64,000 nt of DNA, taken from NCBI GenBank assembly GCA_001553355.1, contig KQ960829.1:1-64000 (forward strand). The letters are read 5' to 3'. The notes below the pieces were generated by a model. The model had not been told where the DNA came from. It did not search any database and worked only from the letters and a program-made list of their open reading frames with translations. Numbering within the stretch: position 1 is the stretch's first letter; every line of letters begins with the position of its first letter. Source of the DNA: Veillonellaceae bacterium DNF00626 (GTDB lineage: Bacteria; Bacillota; Negativicutes; Veillonellales; Dialisteraceae). The position numbers and the translations under genes are program-made. This document shows positions 18,107 through 27,465 of the stretch, piece after piece.

Positions 18107-18162
18107 TGCTTTATTGTCAATATACTTAAAAACATAAATTAAGCATCCCTGAAATAAAACCC

Positions 18163-18187
18163 ACAAAAAAAGATCCCGTCGGATCTC
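18163..18187 (-). terminator. Terminator of the Sel1-repeat gene
   Basis: Minus-strand stem AGATCC/GGATCT with loop GACG, followed by seven T. Confidence 0.85.
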
Positions 18188-18202
18188 CTTTTTCATAAAA
18201 CA

Positions 18203-19444
18203 CTATCCAATTTCTATTCCCATATTTTCACGCACATACTCCATAGCACTCGTATAACCGCCGCCGTACGCGCGATATAAATACTCCAACGCACGCTCAA
18301 CACTCACAGACGTACCGATTCCCTGATGATAGCAAATACCCAAATGATATTGGCATGCCGGATCATCCTCCTTAGCCCCTTTCTCATACCACAAAAAAGC
18401 TTTATGCGCATCTGTCGGAATCTCACTCCCCACAAGATACATCGTTCCCAACTCATCAGCCGCCTCTAAATTTCCTGCAGAAAAAGCCTTTTCATACATC
18501 TCGATAGCCTTCCCTTTATCCTCTGAAATACCGATTCCATAACGATAACAATTCCCCAACGAATTATAAGCCGCACTAAGCCCCTCATCCGCTGCTTTTT
18601 GATAAAGAGAAAACGCCTCCTTGCCATCCATAGGAACACCAAAACCACGACTGTAACACTTTCCCAACGTCCACATCGCCATAGCTGATCCACGCTTCGC
18701 CGCTTCCTTTAAATAAAATATTCCTTTTTCACTATCCTTTTTTACATGAACTCCTTCCAAATAGCACTGCCCCAACATAAAAGCAGCATTCACATCTCCG
18801 GCCTCATCCGCCTTCTTGAAATACGTAAAAGCACGCTCCTCATTTCGTGTCACACCATGTCCGGCATAATACATAAAACCCAAAGACGTCCAAGCTTCCC
18901 TTGACCCTAACTTTTCCGCCTTCCGATAATAATAAAGAGCTTTCCACGGATCATCTTCTATTTCCTCACCTAAACGATACATATCTCCCAAAGCATTTAG
19001 CGAACGCCAAAATCCCCGTTCTGCCCCTTGCCCGAGCCAATATAAAGCAAGACGAGAATCCTTTGATGTACCGAATCCATATAAATACATTTCCCCCAGC
19101 TCCTGACAAGCCGCCACATCATCAGCTTCCGCCAAACGATTCACATCATATAAATAAAGATGGCACAACTTTTGCCGCGTCGGCGAGTCTTCCGGAAGCT
19201 CATACGCTAAATTAAGCGAACACAAAACCTCTCCCGCCATATGCCCCTTTTTATGCCAAAAATGACTTCTCTTTTCATCACGATTCCTGATTTTTCCCAA
19301 ACCATGATTATAATATTCCCCTAAAAAATACATCGCCCGACCGGAGCCGTCCTCTGCCAATTTCTCAAATAAAGGAAATGCTTCGTCCAAATGACATTCA
19401 TAATACAGACTCTCTGCCTTTTGCATTAATATTTCATCCACCAA
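18203..19444 (-). CDS. Sel1-like repeat protein
   Basis: 413 residues made almost wholly of Sel1-like (TPR-like) repeats of about 36 residues, with units such as AMYFLGEYYNHGLG, AMWTLGKCYSRGFGVPMDGK and ACQYHLGICYHQGIGTSVSV; about ten units can be counted. No signal peptide or membrane helix, so it is probably cytoplasmic. Such proteins serve as protein-protein scaffolds; no partner is indicated here. Single gene with its own terminator, divergent from the WYL regulator. Confidence 0.85.
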   Translation of the reverse strand: MVDEILMQKAESLYYECHLDEAFPLFEKLAEDGSGRAMYFLGEYYNHGLGKIRNRDEKRSHFWHKKGHMAGEVLCSLNLAYELPEDSPTRQKLCHLYLYDVNRLAEADDVAACQELGEMYLYGFGTSKDSRLALYWLGQGAERGFWRSLNALGDMYRLGEEIEDDPWKALYYYRKAEKLGSREAWTSLGFMYYAGHGVTRNEERAFTYFKKADEAGDVNAAFMLGQCYLEGVHVKKDSEKGIFYLKEAAKRGSAMAMWTLGKCYSRGFGVPMDGKEAFSLYQKAADEGLSAAYNSLGNCYRYGIGISEDKGKAIEMYEKAFSAGNLEAADELGTMYLVGSEIPTDAHKAFLWYEKGAKEDDPACQYHLGICYHQGIGTSVSVERALEYLYRAYGGGYTSAMEYVRENMGIEIG

Positions 19445-19640
19445 TGAATCTCACCTTCTTTTACTCTATTTTAACAGTTTATCCCCCTTATGTATATAAA
19501 ACAAAAGAACGAAAGAAAAAAGAAATACAGCACCATATTATTTATTTTCCTGTTATACCAAAAATGACACAACATTACACATTAGTTTTTTCACTATTTC
19601 GTGTATAATAAAGATAAATAAAAACAAAGGAGGAGGCTTT

Positions 19641-20648
19641 ATGCAAAACAAAGAAACCAATTCACGTATCCGACTGTTAAAAGTGTTGGAGATATTAAAG
19701 CAAACCGACGAAGATCATCGACTCACCATACCGGACATCCAAGAAAAACTAAAAAAATCAGATATTCTCTCCGAACGAAAAGCCATCGCCAAAGACATAG
19801 CAAGCCTCGAAGAAGCAGGCTATCCCATCTTACGCCCCTCAGGAAATCGCCAAGACGGATTCGCTATGCTTGACCCCCTTTTTGAAGAATACCAATGGAA
19901 AATTCTTGCCGATTCCGTTGCCGCTGCCCGTTTCCTTACTCTAACAGACAGCAAACATCTCATTGAACAAATACTCAAAGCCACAACCGTCAACGGCAGA
20001 AATCTCATCAAAGACACAACAAAAATCAATCGTGACTACAAATCAGAAGACTTCAAAAACAAATACAAAATTTCTACTATCTTCACCTCCATCATCAAAA
20101 AACGACAAATCACATTTAAATACAAAGAATCAGACGGCCTGAACGCCAAACTCAAAAACAAAATTTACACCGTCAGCCCCTATGCCCTCATCTTATGGCA
20201 TGAAGAATATTACCTCATAGCCGCCAGCGAAAACCATGACAACCCGATCCACTATCGCATCGAACGCATGGTAAACATTAAACCCACCCATATCCCTACA
20301 CGTCCAATGGATGAAATAGAAGGCCTTACCAATGAAAAACACAAAGAAGACATCCAAGGATACATAAGACGTACAAATGACCTCTGGGGCGGCACACAAC
20401 TAATCAAATTAAAATTAGCCTGTCCGAAAGAAATACAAAGCTATCTCCGCAGACAATTCGGAAAATCAATTATTTTTACCCACAATAAAAAAACCGATTT
20501 ATATGAAACCACTGTCCAAGTTTATGACAACGATGGCCTTTATTACACCTTAGCCCGCTACGGAAATAATATCCGCCTCATCGCGCCAAAACAGGTAAAA
20601 GAACGTTATATTACTTTTCTAAAAAATATTCTCTCTCATTACGAATAA
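19641..20648 (+). CDS. WYL-domain transcriptional regulator
   Basis: 335 residues. An N-terminal helix-turn-helix (residues about 8-65, RIRLLKVLEILKQTDEDHRL ... ERKAIAKDIASLEEAGYPI) is followed by a WYL domain (about 145-235, ITFKYKESDG ... YTVSPYALILWHEEYYLIAA, with the usual W and Y residues) and a WCX C-terminus (about 250-330). WYL proteins sense nucleic-acid or nucleotide ligands; some control defence or DNA damage responses. AGGAGG lies before the ATG and TATAAT at about 19603. No target is evident beside the 59-residue gene that follows. Confidence 0.87.
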   Translation: MQNKETNSRIRLLKVLEILKQTDEDHRLTIPDIQEKLKKSDILSERKAIAKDIASLEEAGYPILRPSGNRQDGFAMLDPLFEEYQWKILADSVAAARFLTLTDSKHLIEQILKATTVNGRNLIKDTTKINRDYKSEDFKNKYKISTIFTSIIKKRQITFKYKESDGLNAKLKNKIYTVSPYALILWHEEYYLIAASENHDNPIHYRIERMVNIKPTHIPTRPMDEIEGLTNEKHKEDIQGYIRRTNDLWGGTQLIKLKLACPKEIQSYLRRQFGKSIIFTHNKKTDLYETTVQVYDNDGLYYTLARYGNNIRLIAPKQVKERYITFLKNILSHYE

Positions 20649-20692
20649 CAATACCTTTCCATCCGCAGAAGATTTTTCCGATTTCTTTTTAC

Positions 20693-20698
20693 TATAAT
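20693..20698 (+). promoter_or_regulatory. -10 element before the 59-residue gene
   Basis: TATAAT 32 bases upstream of the small gene's start. No good -35 at the proper distance, so the small gene may also depend on readthrough from the WYL gene. Confidence 0.4.
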
Positions 20699-20730
20699 AA
20701 AGAAAACAACATAACAGGAGGCGATAACTT

Positions 20731-20910
20731 ATGAGTTTAGCAGAAGATATCATGAAAATGGAATTATATAAAACGTTTGAACCCTACATCGACACAAAGG
20801 ACATCACCAAACGAACCAAAGGTGAATTTGCATTAGTAAAAGACGCCCCAAAAGAAGCAACAGCCGCCTATCTCAAGTGGCGCGCGATAAAATTATCTAA
20901 ACGCTTTTAG
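20731..20910 (+). CDS. Small conserved-looking protein, 59 residues
   Basis: Translation reads MSLAEDIMKMELYKTFEPYI, DTKDITKRTKGEFALVKDAP, KEATAAYLKWRAIKLSKRF. AGGAGG lies nine bases before the ATG, TATAAT precedes it and a strong terminator follows, so it looks like a real gene. No signal peptide or membrane helix; basic C-terminus. Not recognised. It sits 82 bases after the WYL regulator, which may control it. Confidence 0.7.
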   Translation: MSLAEDIMKMELYKTFEPYIDTKDITKRTKGEFALVKDAPKEATAAYLKWRAIKLSKRF

Positions 20911-20944
20911 CGATATCAAAGATATGATATTTAGTTTGTCATAC

Positions 20945-20984
20945 AAAAAGACGTACTTTCTATATAGATTGTACGTCTTTTTTT
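20945..20984 (+). terminator. Terminator after the 59-residue gene
   Basis: Stem AAAGACGTAC/GTACGTCTTT with a 14-base loop and a run of seven T. Confidence 0.85.
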
Positions 20985-21067
20985 GTACTTTGTTTTTTCA
21001 TTTCATTGTACATGACTTCTTCTTAAAAGTTTTTGCATGCCTTTAACGAATCAACGGTATTTTTATT

Positions 21068-22015
21068 TTACTTTTCACATACTTTTTTAGCCATGTATTC
21101 CAATGCATCGGGATAATTCAATCCCGGGCCGGAGAGAAAAAGATTTTGCGGTAATAAATAAATTTGATGATTTTTTACTGCTTTCATTTCTTTCCATGCC
21201 GGCTGTGTCATTAGGATATTGGCAAATATGGTTTCCTCCATACCCGGTCTTGCCATGGTAGTGAAAAAAATGATATCGGGATTTTTCATCGCTAATTCTT
21301 CCAGACTAAAGGGCGGTTTATTTCCTATATCTTTCATCGTAAGTTCAGGAAATACATTTAAAAAGCCTAATTTGTCTGCTACGTCACAAACAATTGATCC
21401 CTTCACTTCCAGTGAAATTCCACTACCCGTACCATGAATAGCTGCATATGTCTTTTCTGTTTTTGGATATTTCTTTATCGTTTCTTCCATTCGTTTATCT
21501 AAATCAGAAATGAGTCTTTCTCCATTTTCTTTGTTCCCTTTTATAAGAGCAAGAGCACGGATCGTGTTTTTCACATCATCATAAGTAGCAAAATTGAAAA
21601 ACAGATAGGGAATATTATTTTGTTCCAATATCGACGCATAACGATTGTGTAAAGCGTTCAAACCGATCACCATATCCGGTTTAATGGCCACGACTTTTTC
21701 CATATTAATCGCATAGGGAAGTCCTACATATTCCGAATTAGCCAGATAAGTAGGTTTATCATATTCCGGCCCACAAGCAATTCCTGTTATTTCTCCTCCC
21801 AGTTCATGGTATACTTCTGCCAAAGAAGTGGTTAATATAACTACTCTCTTCGGCATTTCTTTTATCGCTTCTTGATGCCCTGCTGTATCTGTTATTATCA
21901 CCGCTGCCGGTTCTTTTATTTCCTTGTTTATACTGCAACCGGTAAGCATGAGCAAAAAAATACAGCAAAATACACTTATGTATTTCTTTATATTATTTTC
22001 TATAAAATCCATCAT
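21068..22015 (-). CDS. BtuF/FecB-type substrate-binding lipoprotein
   Basis: About 315 residues from the ATG at 22015 (MMDFIENNIKKYISVFCC). An upstream in-frame ATG at 22072 would overlap the TonB receptor and has no ribosome site. A lipoprotein signal with lipobox LMLTGC precedes a class III periplasmic binding domain: RVVILTTSLAEVYHELGGEI, IKPDMVIGLNALHNRYASIL, then NPDIIFFTTMARPG. The family binds iron chelates, haem or cobalamin. No cognate FecCD permease is intact in the window; relics of one lie at 34.5-34.8 kb. It follows the first TonB receptor with a 4-base gap, so they probably share one substrate. Confidence 0.82.
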   Translation of the reverse strand: MMDFIENNIKKYISVFCCIFLLMLTGCSINKEIKEPAAVIITDTAGHQEAIKEMPKRVVILTTSLAEVYHELGGEITGIACGPEYDKPTYLANSEYVGLPYAINMEKVVAIKPDMVIGLNALHNRYASILEQNNIPYLFFNFATYDDVKNTIRALALIKGNKENGERLISDLDKRMEETIKKYPKTEKTYAAIHGTGSGISLEVKGSIVCDVADKLGFLNVFPELTMKDIGNKPPFSLEELAMKNPDIIFFTTMARPGMEETIFANILMTQPAWKEMKAVKNHQIYLLPQNLFLSGPGLNYPDALEYMAKKVCEK

Positions 22016-22019
22016 GATA

Positions 22020-24251
22020 TCAGAATTTATGCTCAAATCCGATGGTACAGAATCGACCTTCAATATCGGCATTCAAATCTTTTTTATCGAAAATATTTTC
22101 AATTGTTCCAAAGATTCTCGTTCCCGAACTGATTCCTTGGCTCATCGTTAATCCAAAAATATGATATGAGGTTCTACTAATCACAGGATGCATGCGACTT
22201 CCTCCGGTATAATAAAAATCTCTATAGCGTTCGCACCACAATGTAGCATTGAATCCATTATCTTTCCCATCGTTATACATCAGTTGATAGAGTTGCGTCA
22301 TTCGCGGGCGTTGCATAAGATATTCCCCGGAAATATCATCTTTCGCTGTAGTCCATGTAGTGGCTACACGAAATTCCAGAAAATCATTGATATGATATCC
22401 TAAAGCATGCTCGATGCCTTTGATATGAGCTTTACTAATATTTTTGAATTGATAAATATGATTCACTTCATCTAATGCTTCTGATTTAATAAGGTTGTCG
22501 ATATGATTATCAAAATAAGTTAAAGATGTATTCCACTGCCCTTTATTCATTTCTACGGATATATCAAAGTTCTTTGACTTTTCGGGTTTAAGATCGGGAT
22601 TCCCATAAACAGTAACATATTGCGGTCCCATCAAACGACGAATATCAAAATAAAGCTGACATACAGAAGGAGCCTTAAATCCATCTCCATAATTCATCTT
22701 CACTCGTAATTCTTTCGTAGGCATATAAGTCATCCCCCATTTCCATGAGGTATGACCTCCAAAAACAGAGTGATAATCGTAACGAACGGCCGGTACGAGG
22801 AAAAATTTCCCAATGGATATTTCATCTTGTAAATATATTGCACGAGTAGAAATATTTTCTTCACTCATGTATTTCGTATGGGATTCATCTCCCATCGGTG
22901 TCGCCGTGATGAGATCTTTATATTTCTCAATATTTTTTCCCTTTTCCCCCAAATTCGTACCTTTTACAAAGTTGTACACATATTCGCCGCCTAAAGTGAT
23001 ACGATGTACGGGATTTACAATAATAGTTGTCTGACCTTCTATGGCATAAAGTTTATTTTGATTTTCATTAATATCTTCTAATCTCCCATTTCTTACATAA
23101 TCATCATACCAGTCAAAAGTTCCACCATAAGCTTGAATATGCCATGTATAATTTTCTTTTTTCCCGTTATATGACAAACCATATGTCTGTTTTTGATAAT
23201 GGTCAGAGAAGTCTTTTACCGCCTTATACTCTTCCATTTTCCATTTCATCATCTTCATACCCATGTCATTACCACCGGGCATCCCTGCATTCGGCTTACC
23301 ACCCTTTCCGGGCATTCCACCGGGCATTCCTGCATTGGGGTTACCACTCATTCCGCCCATTCCGCCGGACTTCCCTGCATTCGAGTTACCACTCATTCCA
23401 CCCATTCCACCGGGCTTCCCTACATTCGGCTTACCACCCTTTCCGGGCATTCCGCCGGGCATTCCATCGGTTTTTACCAACGGTTTCTTTGGATCTCCAT
23501 TATCTCCCTGTCCATGACGACTATAATAGTTATAATAGGCCGTAAAATAATTATCATCATCCATAAAATAATTCATGGTAAAATCATAATTCTGATCCGT
23601 TCCATAATTATTAGACTTTTCATATTCTGCAATCTTATCCCTAAATGTTTTATTCACTTTAATATCCGCCGTAGCTGATATATTTCCTTGTCGTCCCGAA
23701 TCAAAACGATACCATCCGGTAGCATCCGTTTCTGTTCTCGTAGCACCTATAGTCGTTGATTTCTCTTTAGATTTTTTCGTAATAATATGAATAACTCCAC
23801 CAATGGCATCAGAGCCGTATAGCGCACTGGATGGTCCTTTTACAATTTCAATTCGTTCTATTTCATTAATGTTAATTCTATCAATTCCTTTTTTATTCCC
23901 TAATCCACTTGAATCGGCTTCATCAATCATTCGCCGTCCGTCTATCAAAATAAGTGTTTTATCACTATCTACGCCTCGAATCATTACCTCGTGTCCGCCA
24001 CCACGAAGGGCAGTCTTTAACATAATTCCTGTTTCGTGTCTTAAAAGACTTCGTAAATCATATGCACCGGATCGTTTAATATCTTTTTGTGTAATAACTT
24101 GCATCGTTACCGGTACTTTTTCTAAAGTATTTTCTGTGTGAGTTGCTGTCACGACTACTTCCGGTAACATAAATACATCCTTCGCCTCACTTTGCGATAC
24201 CGTAGCAGCTAATGCACATAATAAAAAAGCTCCCAACTTAATCTTTTTCAT
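22020..24251 (-). CDS. TonB-dependent outer-membrane receptor with Met/Gly-rich repeats
   Basis: 743 residues. Signal peptide (MKKIKLGAFLLCALAATVSQ SEA), plug domain (about 40-155, with LPEVVVTATHTENTLEKVPV and VLIDGRRMIDE), then a 22-strand-type barrel ending in Phe. An insertion at residues about 262-328 is made of 15-residue repeats rich in Met, Gly, Pro and Lys, followed by the Met-rich NDMGMKMMKWKMEE. The plug resembles BtuB/haem-type receptors. The downstream BtuF/FecB-like lipoprotein supports uptake of a metal chelate. The repeat insertion probably lies in an extracellular loop. Confidence 0.88.
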   Translation of the reverse strand: MKKIKLGAFLLCALAATVSQSEAKDVFMLPEVVVTATHTENTLEKVPVTMQVITQKDIKRSGAYDLRSLLRHETGIMLKTALRGGGHEVMIRGVDSDKTLILIDGRRMIDEADSSGLGNKKGIDRININEIERIEIVKGPSSALYGSDAIGGVIHIITKKSKEKSTTIGATRTETDATGWYRFDSGRQGNISATADIKVNKTFRDKIAEYEKSNNYGTDQNYDFTMNYFMDDDNYFTAYYNYYSRHGQGDNGDPKKPLVKTDGMPGGMPGKGGKPNVGKPGGMGGMSGNSNAGKSGGMGGMSGNPNAGMPGGMPGKGGKPNAGMPGGNDMGMKMMKWKMEEYKAVKDFSDHYQKQTYGLSYNGKKENYTWHIQAYGGTFDWYDDYVRNGRLEDINENQNKLYAIEGQTTIIVNPVHRITLGGEYVYNFVKGTNLGEKGKNIEKYKDLITATPMGDESHTKYMSEENISTRAIYLQDEISIGKFFLVPAVRYDYHSVFGGHTSWKWGMTYMPTKELRVKMNYGDGFKAPSVCQLYFDIRRLMGPQYVTVYGNPDLKPEKSKNFDISVEMNKGQWNTSLTYFDNHIDNLIKSEALDEVNHIYQFKNISKAHIKGIEHALGYHINDFLEFRVATTWTTAKDDISGEYLMQRPRMTQLYQLMYNDGKDNGFNATLWCERYRDFYYTGGSRMHPVISRTSYHIFGLTMSQGISSGTRIFGTIENIFDKKDLNADIEGRFCTIGFEHKF
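23269..23468 (-). repeat. 45-bp tandem repeats inside the TonB receptor gene
   Basis: About four and a half units of 15 codons, such as PGGMPGKGGKPNVGK, PGGMGGMSGNSNAGK, SGGMGGMSGNPNAGM and PGGMPGKGGKPNAGM. Two unit types are present, in the order A-B-B-A. Unit length is a multiple of three, so copy-number change would keep the frame. Confidence 0.85.
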
Positions 24252-24527
24252 AAAAATCTCCTCTCTTTACTAACTTAGTGATAGATGATTAACAGTGTTC
24301 TTTACACTCATTTATAATTATACGATACAAATTAATTATGGTCTACATAAGTTACTATATTTTTACTTATCTATATTTTATTAGTTACCACTTTGATTTT
24401 ATTCACTTTACTTATAAACTATTATAATCACGTATAATATCATCACTTACTTTCAATCCCATATACCGCAAATCATTACATTATTCATAATGGAAAGGCA
24501 TTATATGACTTACAAAAAAAGCAAAAC
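24252..24527. other. Intergenic region upstream of the first TonB receptor
   Basis: Very AT-rich, no credible open frame. It should hold the receptor promoter. TGATAGATGATTAACAG near 24290 is loosely Fur-box-like but too weak to call. Confidence 0.3.
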
Positions 24528-24567
24528 AAAAAAGGCAGACGGATGATTGATTCAATCTACCTTTTTT
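24528..24567. terminator. Terminator of the second TonB receptor gene
   Basis: Symmetric hairpin: AAAAAAGGTAGA pairs with TCTGCCTTTTTT (one G-U) on the minus strand, with an inner GATTGAATCAATC stem. It can act in both directions. Confidence 0.8.
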
Positions 24568-24580
24568 CTATGAAATTATT

Positions 24581-26539
24581 TTAAAATTTATAATCTACGC
24601 CTGCCATAAAGTTTCTTCCTAATGTATAGAAGGAGGAGGAAGACGAAGAAACAATGTCTTGTCTATTCAAAACATTATCAATATTCAGAAATAAACGACA
24701 ATCATTATTGGCTTGATAGGAGAAATTTAAATCGGTAAACCATTGACCCTTAAAAGATTCATATGGTGAAACATCACGAATTCGCTTTCCTAAGTGAGAA
24801 AAGTGAAAAGCTGTCGTCAATTTCCCCGTAATATATGTAATGCCCCCGTTTAATTGCAGTTTCCCATAATAATCATGCCACGCACCTACTTTTCCATTTT
24901 TATCTCGTTGCTGCTTTTCCGGATGTTGTATTACAGCTCCCACATAACATGATAACCGATCATTTGGTACATACCTATATTCACATTCAATACCTTTATT
25001 TCTAACATCTTCATTCGTATATGTGATTTTTTCTACTTCTCCCTTAGGAACCTGTGCTTCCAAGCTATCTTTAATATCATACTTAAATAACGCTACACGC
25101 CATGAACCTTTTCCCACATTTGCCTTATATCCCAATTCATAATGCATCCCCGTTTGTGGTTTAAGTCCCGGCGATGCAATGGTTTTACCACCACCATAAA
25201 GCTGTTTAAAGGTCGGCATCATAAATGACCTTCCTACTTTTGCATAAACCATCTCATTATCATTCACATTATGAGAAAAAATCACTTCCGGCGTAAATTT
25301 ATTATATTTATTTCCGGCTTTGTCTTTTTTCACCCAAGTCTGACGGAAATTCACATCCATTTGTGTCTCTTTTGTCAAATGTTGTACCCATTGACCGTAA
25401 AGAGAATACATATTTCTTTCATACTTATTGTCAGCTTTTTTTCTTTTCGCATTTTCTATCACATGTGCCATATCCCTTTGAAAAGCCGCACCAAGCATAA
25501 TAGATCCTGATACTGTTTTCCATCGTTTAGAGAAATCCATCCCTATACTTCTATCCTGATTCAATGTATTTTCTTTGACTCTCACATTCGCGTTATATAC
25601 CCCTGTTGGCTCCTTTTCCGGATGCGGAGGTACTTTGGTTCTCGATATTATTGTGGTTAATTCTCTTTTGTGATAATAAATATTTCCCATGAAACTATCA
25701 TCATCAAAATGAAGAGCTACCATATGATCATTATTTCCATAAAAAACATCTTTTCCGATAGCATCCTTATTTTTTCCACTCCGACCATCATAACGATAAA
25801 TATAATGACTATTACTATTTCCATAGGAATGAGTCAAAAACAGATTGTCTGTAAGATTGTACCGTGACTGAAAATAATTATGTTCACTATCGCTCAAATT
25901 GTAATACATCCCGGCCGGTCGTCCACCATCGGGATTGGACATATGGTTAAATTCACCTAACCGGTCATAGGAATAAGAAAATCCAAATTTATCTGCCTGT
26001 CCGGAAAATACATAGTTTTGCTGTCCAAAATCACCTAATCCTATTTTCAGATGATTATCATGCTTCCGTTTAGTAATAATATTAATTACGCCACCGGATG
26101 CCTCAGATCCATAAAGAACCGCACCCCCACCACGTACAATTTCTACTTTTTCTATCATTTCCGGGGAAATATCTTGTAATTGATACATCCCACTTTGATT
26201 CATCGGCACGCCATCTACTAATACAAGTGTTCCTTTTTCTACGCCACGTATAACCGCCTTTGCGGTCATAACTCCTTGCGCTAATCCTTTCGGCCCTTGA
26301 CTACTGGTAATCACACCGGTAGAAAACTTTAACCCTTCCTGTAAATTGGTTGCTCCGCTTTTTTCTATTCTTTCTCCGGTAATAACTTCCACCGCTGCCG
26401 GTGTCCGTAATTCTTTTGTATCTGTCCTTTCTGCTGTAACCACCACAGTAGAAAGTTCATACACCGGAGCTGCATCTATCTCTGTTCCTCCTGAAAGTGC
26501 CATAAGCACCATTCCCATCAGCATTATTTTCTTTTTCAT
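24581..26539 (-). CDS. TonB-dependent outer-membrane receptor
   Basis: 652 residues with signal peptide (MKKKIMLMGMVLMALSGGTE IDA), a TonB-box-like LSTVVVTAERTDTKELRTPA, plug domain (about 35-155, with VLVDGVPMNQSGM and IEKVEIVRGGGAVLYGSEAS) and a beta-barrel ending in YKF. The plug motif GAVLYGSEASGGVINIITK is typical of siderophore/haem/cobalamin receptors. It follows the Nik/Opp-type ABC operon by 134 bp in the same direction, suggesting it feeds that transporter with a metal chelate or peptide. Confidence 0.88.
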   Translation of the reverse strand: MKKKIMLMGMVLMALSGGTEIDAAPVYELSTVVVTAERTDTKELRTPAAVEVITGERIEKSGATNLQEGLKFSTGVITSSQGPKGLAQGVMTAKAVIRGVEKGTLVLVDGVPMNQSGMYQLQDISPEMIEKVEIVRGGGAVLYGSEASGGVINIITKRKHDNHLKIGLGDFGQQNYVFSGQADKFGFSYSYDRLGEFNHMSNPDGGRPAGMYYNLSDSEHNYFQSRYNLTDNLFLTHSYGNSNSHYIYRYDGRSGKNKDAIGKDVFYGNNDHMVALHFDDDSFMGNIYYHKRELTTIISRTKVPPHPEKEPTGVYNANVRVKENTLNQDRSIGMDFSKRWKTVSGSIMLGAAFQRDMAHVIENAKRKKADNKYERNMYSLYGQWVQHLTKETQMDVNFRQTWVKKDKAGNKYNKFTPEVIFSHNVNDNEMVYAKVGRSFMMPTFKQLYGGGKTIASPGLKPQTGMHYELGYKANVGKGSWRVALFKYDIKDSLEAQVPKGEVEKITYTNEDVRNKGIECEYRYVPNDRLSCYVGAVIQHPEKQQRDKNGKVGAWHDYYGKLQLNGGITYITGKLTTAFHFSHLGKRIRDVSPYESFKGQWFTDLNFSYQANNDCRLFLNIDNVLNRQDIVSSSSSSFYTLGRNFMAGVDYKF

Positions 26540-26673
26540 TTTTTCTCCTTGTCTCGCCTGTTACAGACGCATACTAATAAAATTTATTTCAAAAACATAA
26601 AGGAAATAACTCCTTTATTAATATTACTTACAAGTGATTATACAATTAATTCTCAAAAAGCACAAACTACGAA

Positions 26674-27465
26674 TTAAAGCTTAGGAATGGCGTCAATAAG
26701 CGTTTTTGTGTAAGCTGATTTCGGACAGATAAATAAATTTTCAACGCTATTCTCTTCTAATACCACTCCATTTTTCATTACGATGGCTCGACCGGCTATT
26801 TTTCTCACCGCTGCTAAGTCATGAGAAATAAAAAGGATCGATAGATGGTTTTCTTTTTGTAAATCTTTCAATAATTCCAATACGTCTAATGCTACCGGCA
26901 CATCAAGGGCTGTAATTATTTCATCAGCAATAAGTATTTTCGGCTTAAGAGAAAGCGCTCTTACGATATTCACTCTTTGCAATTGCCCTCCGGATAGCAT
27001 AGACGGATAGCGATCCAATATATCTTCAGGCAAACGACATCTCTCTAATAAGTTTTTGATATAGTCTTCTTCTTTTTCTCTTTTCACTACCTGATGAAAT
27101 CGTATCGGCTCTACCAGGCTCTTTCGTATCGTGTGAAGAGGATGAAGTGTGGTAAAAGGATTTTGAAATATCATTTGTATATCTCGTCTTATTTGATGGC
27201 TAAGAGGATAATGTATTTCTTCTCCGTTATAGTAAATATGCCCGGTCGTCGGTGCATAAAGAAAGCCCAGTATATTGGCCAATGTAGATTTTCCTGATCC
27301 GGATTCTCCTACTACGGCTAATATTTCTCCATTATCTATCGCAATATCCATAGGTTTTAGTGCTACTTTGCGTTTTGTAGTAAAAAATCCTGCTTCTTCA
27401 TAGGTCTTGGAAATATGTTTCCCTTCTAATTGTTTCATAACCATCCTCCGTACAGTCCTCGGCAT
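26674..27465 (-). CDS. Nik/Dpp/Opp-type ABC transporter ATPase (second subunit)
   Basis: 263 residues; Walker A GESGSGKST, signature LSGGQLQRVNIVRAL, Walker B ILIADEIITALD, and an H-loop FISHDLAAV. It corresponds to DppF/NikE/OppF but ends soon after the H-loop region without the long OppF C-terminus. Overlaps the other ATPase gene by 31 bases; the start may lie further in, at VMKQLEGKHISKTY. Last ABC gene of the operon. Confidence 0.88.
   Translation of the reverse strand: MPRTVRRMVMKQLEGKHISKTYEEAGFFTTKRKVALKPMDIAIDNGEILAVVGESGSGKSTLANILGFLYAPTTGHIYYNGEEIHYPLSHQIRRDIQMIFQNPFTTLHPLHTIRKSLVEPIRFHQVVKREKEEDYIKNLLERCRLPEDILDRYPSMLSGGQLQRVNIVRALSLKPKILIADEIITALDVPVALDVLELLKDLQKENHLSILFISHDLAAVRKIAGRAIVMKNGVVLEENSVENLFICPKSAYTKTLIDAIPKL

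Noticed and set aside
23269-23468. CRISPR array
   Set aside because: The repeats are in-frame coding units without spacers.
23144-23678. Three plus-strand open frames rich in Pro, His and Ser opposite the TonB receptor
   Set aside because: They are antisense readings of the Met/Gly repeat region, with no ribosome sites.
24280-24340. Fur box before the first TonB receptor
   Set aside because: Only a loose match to alternating GATAAT units; not enough to call.
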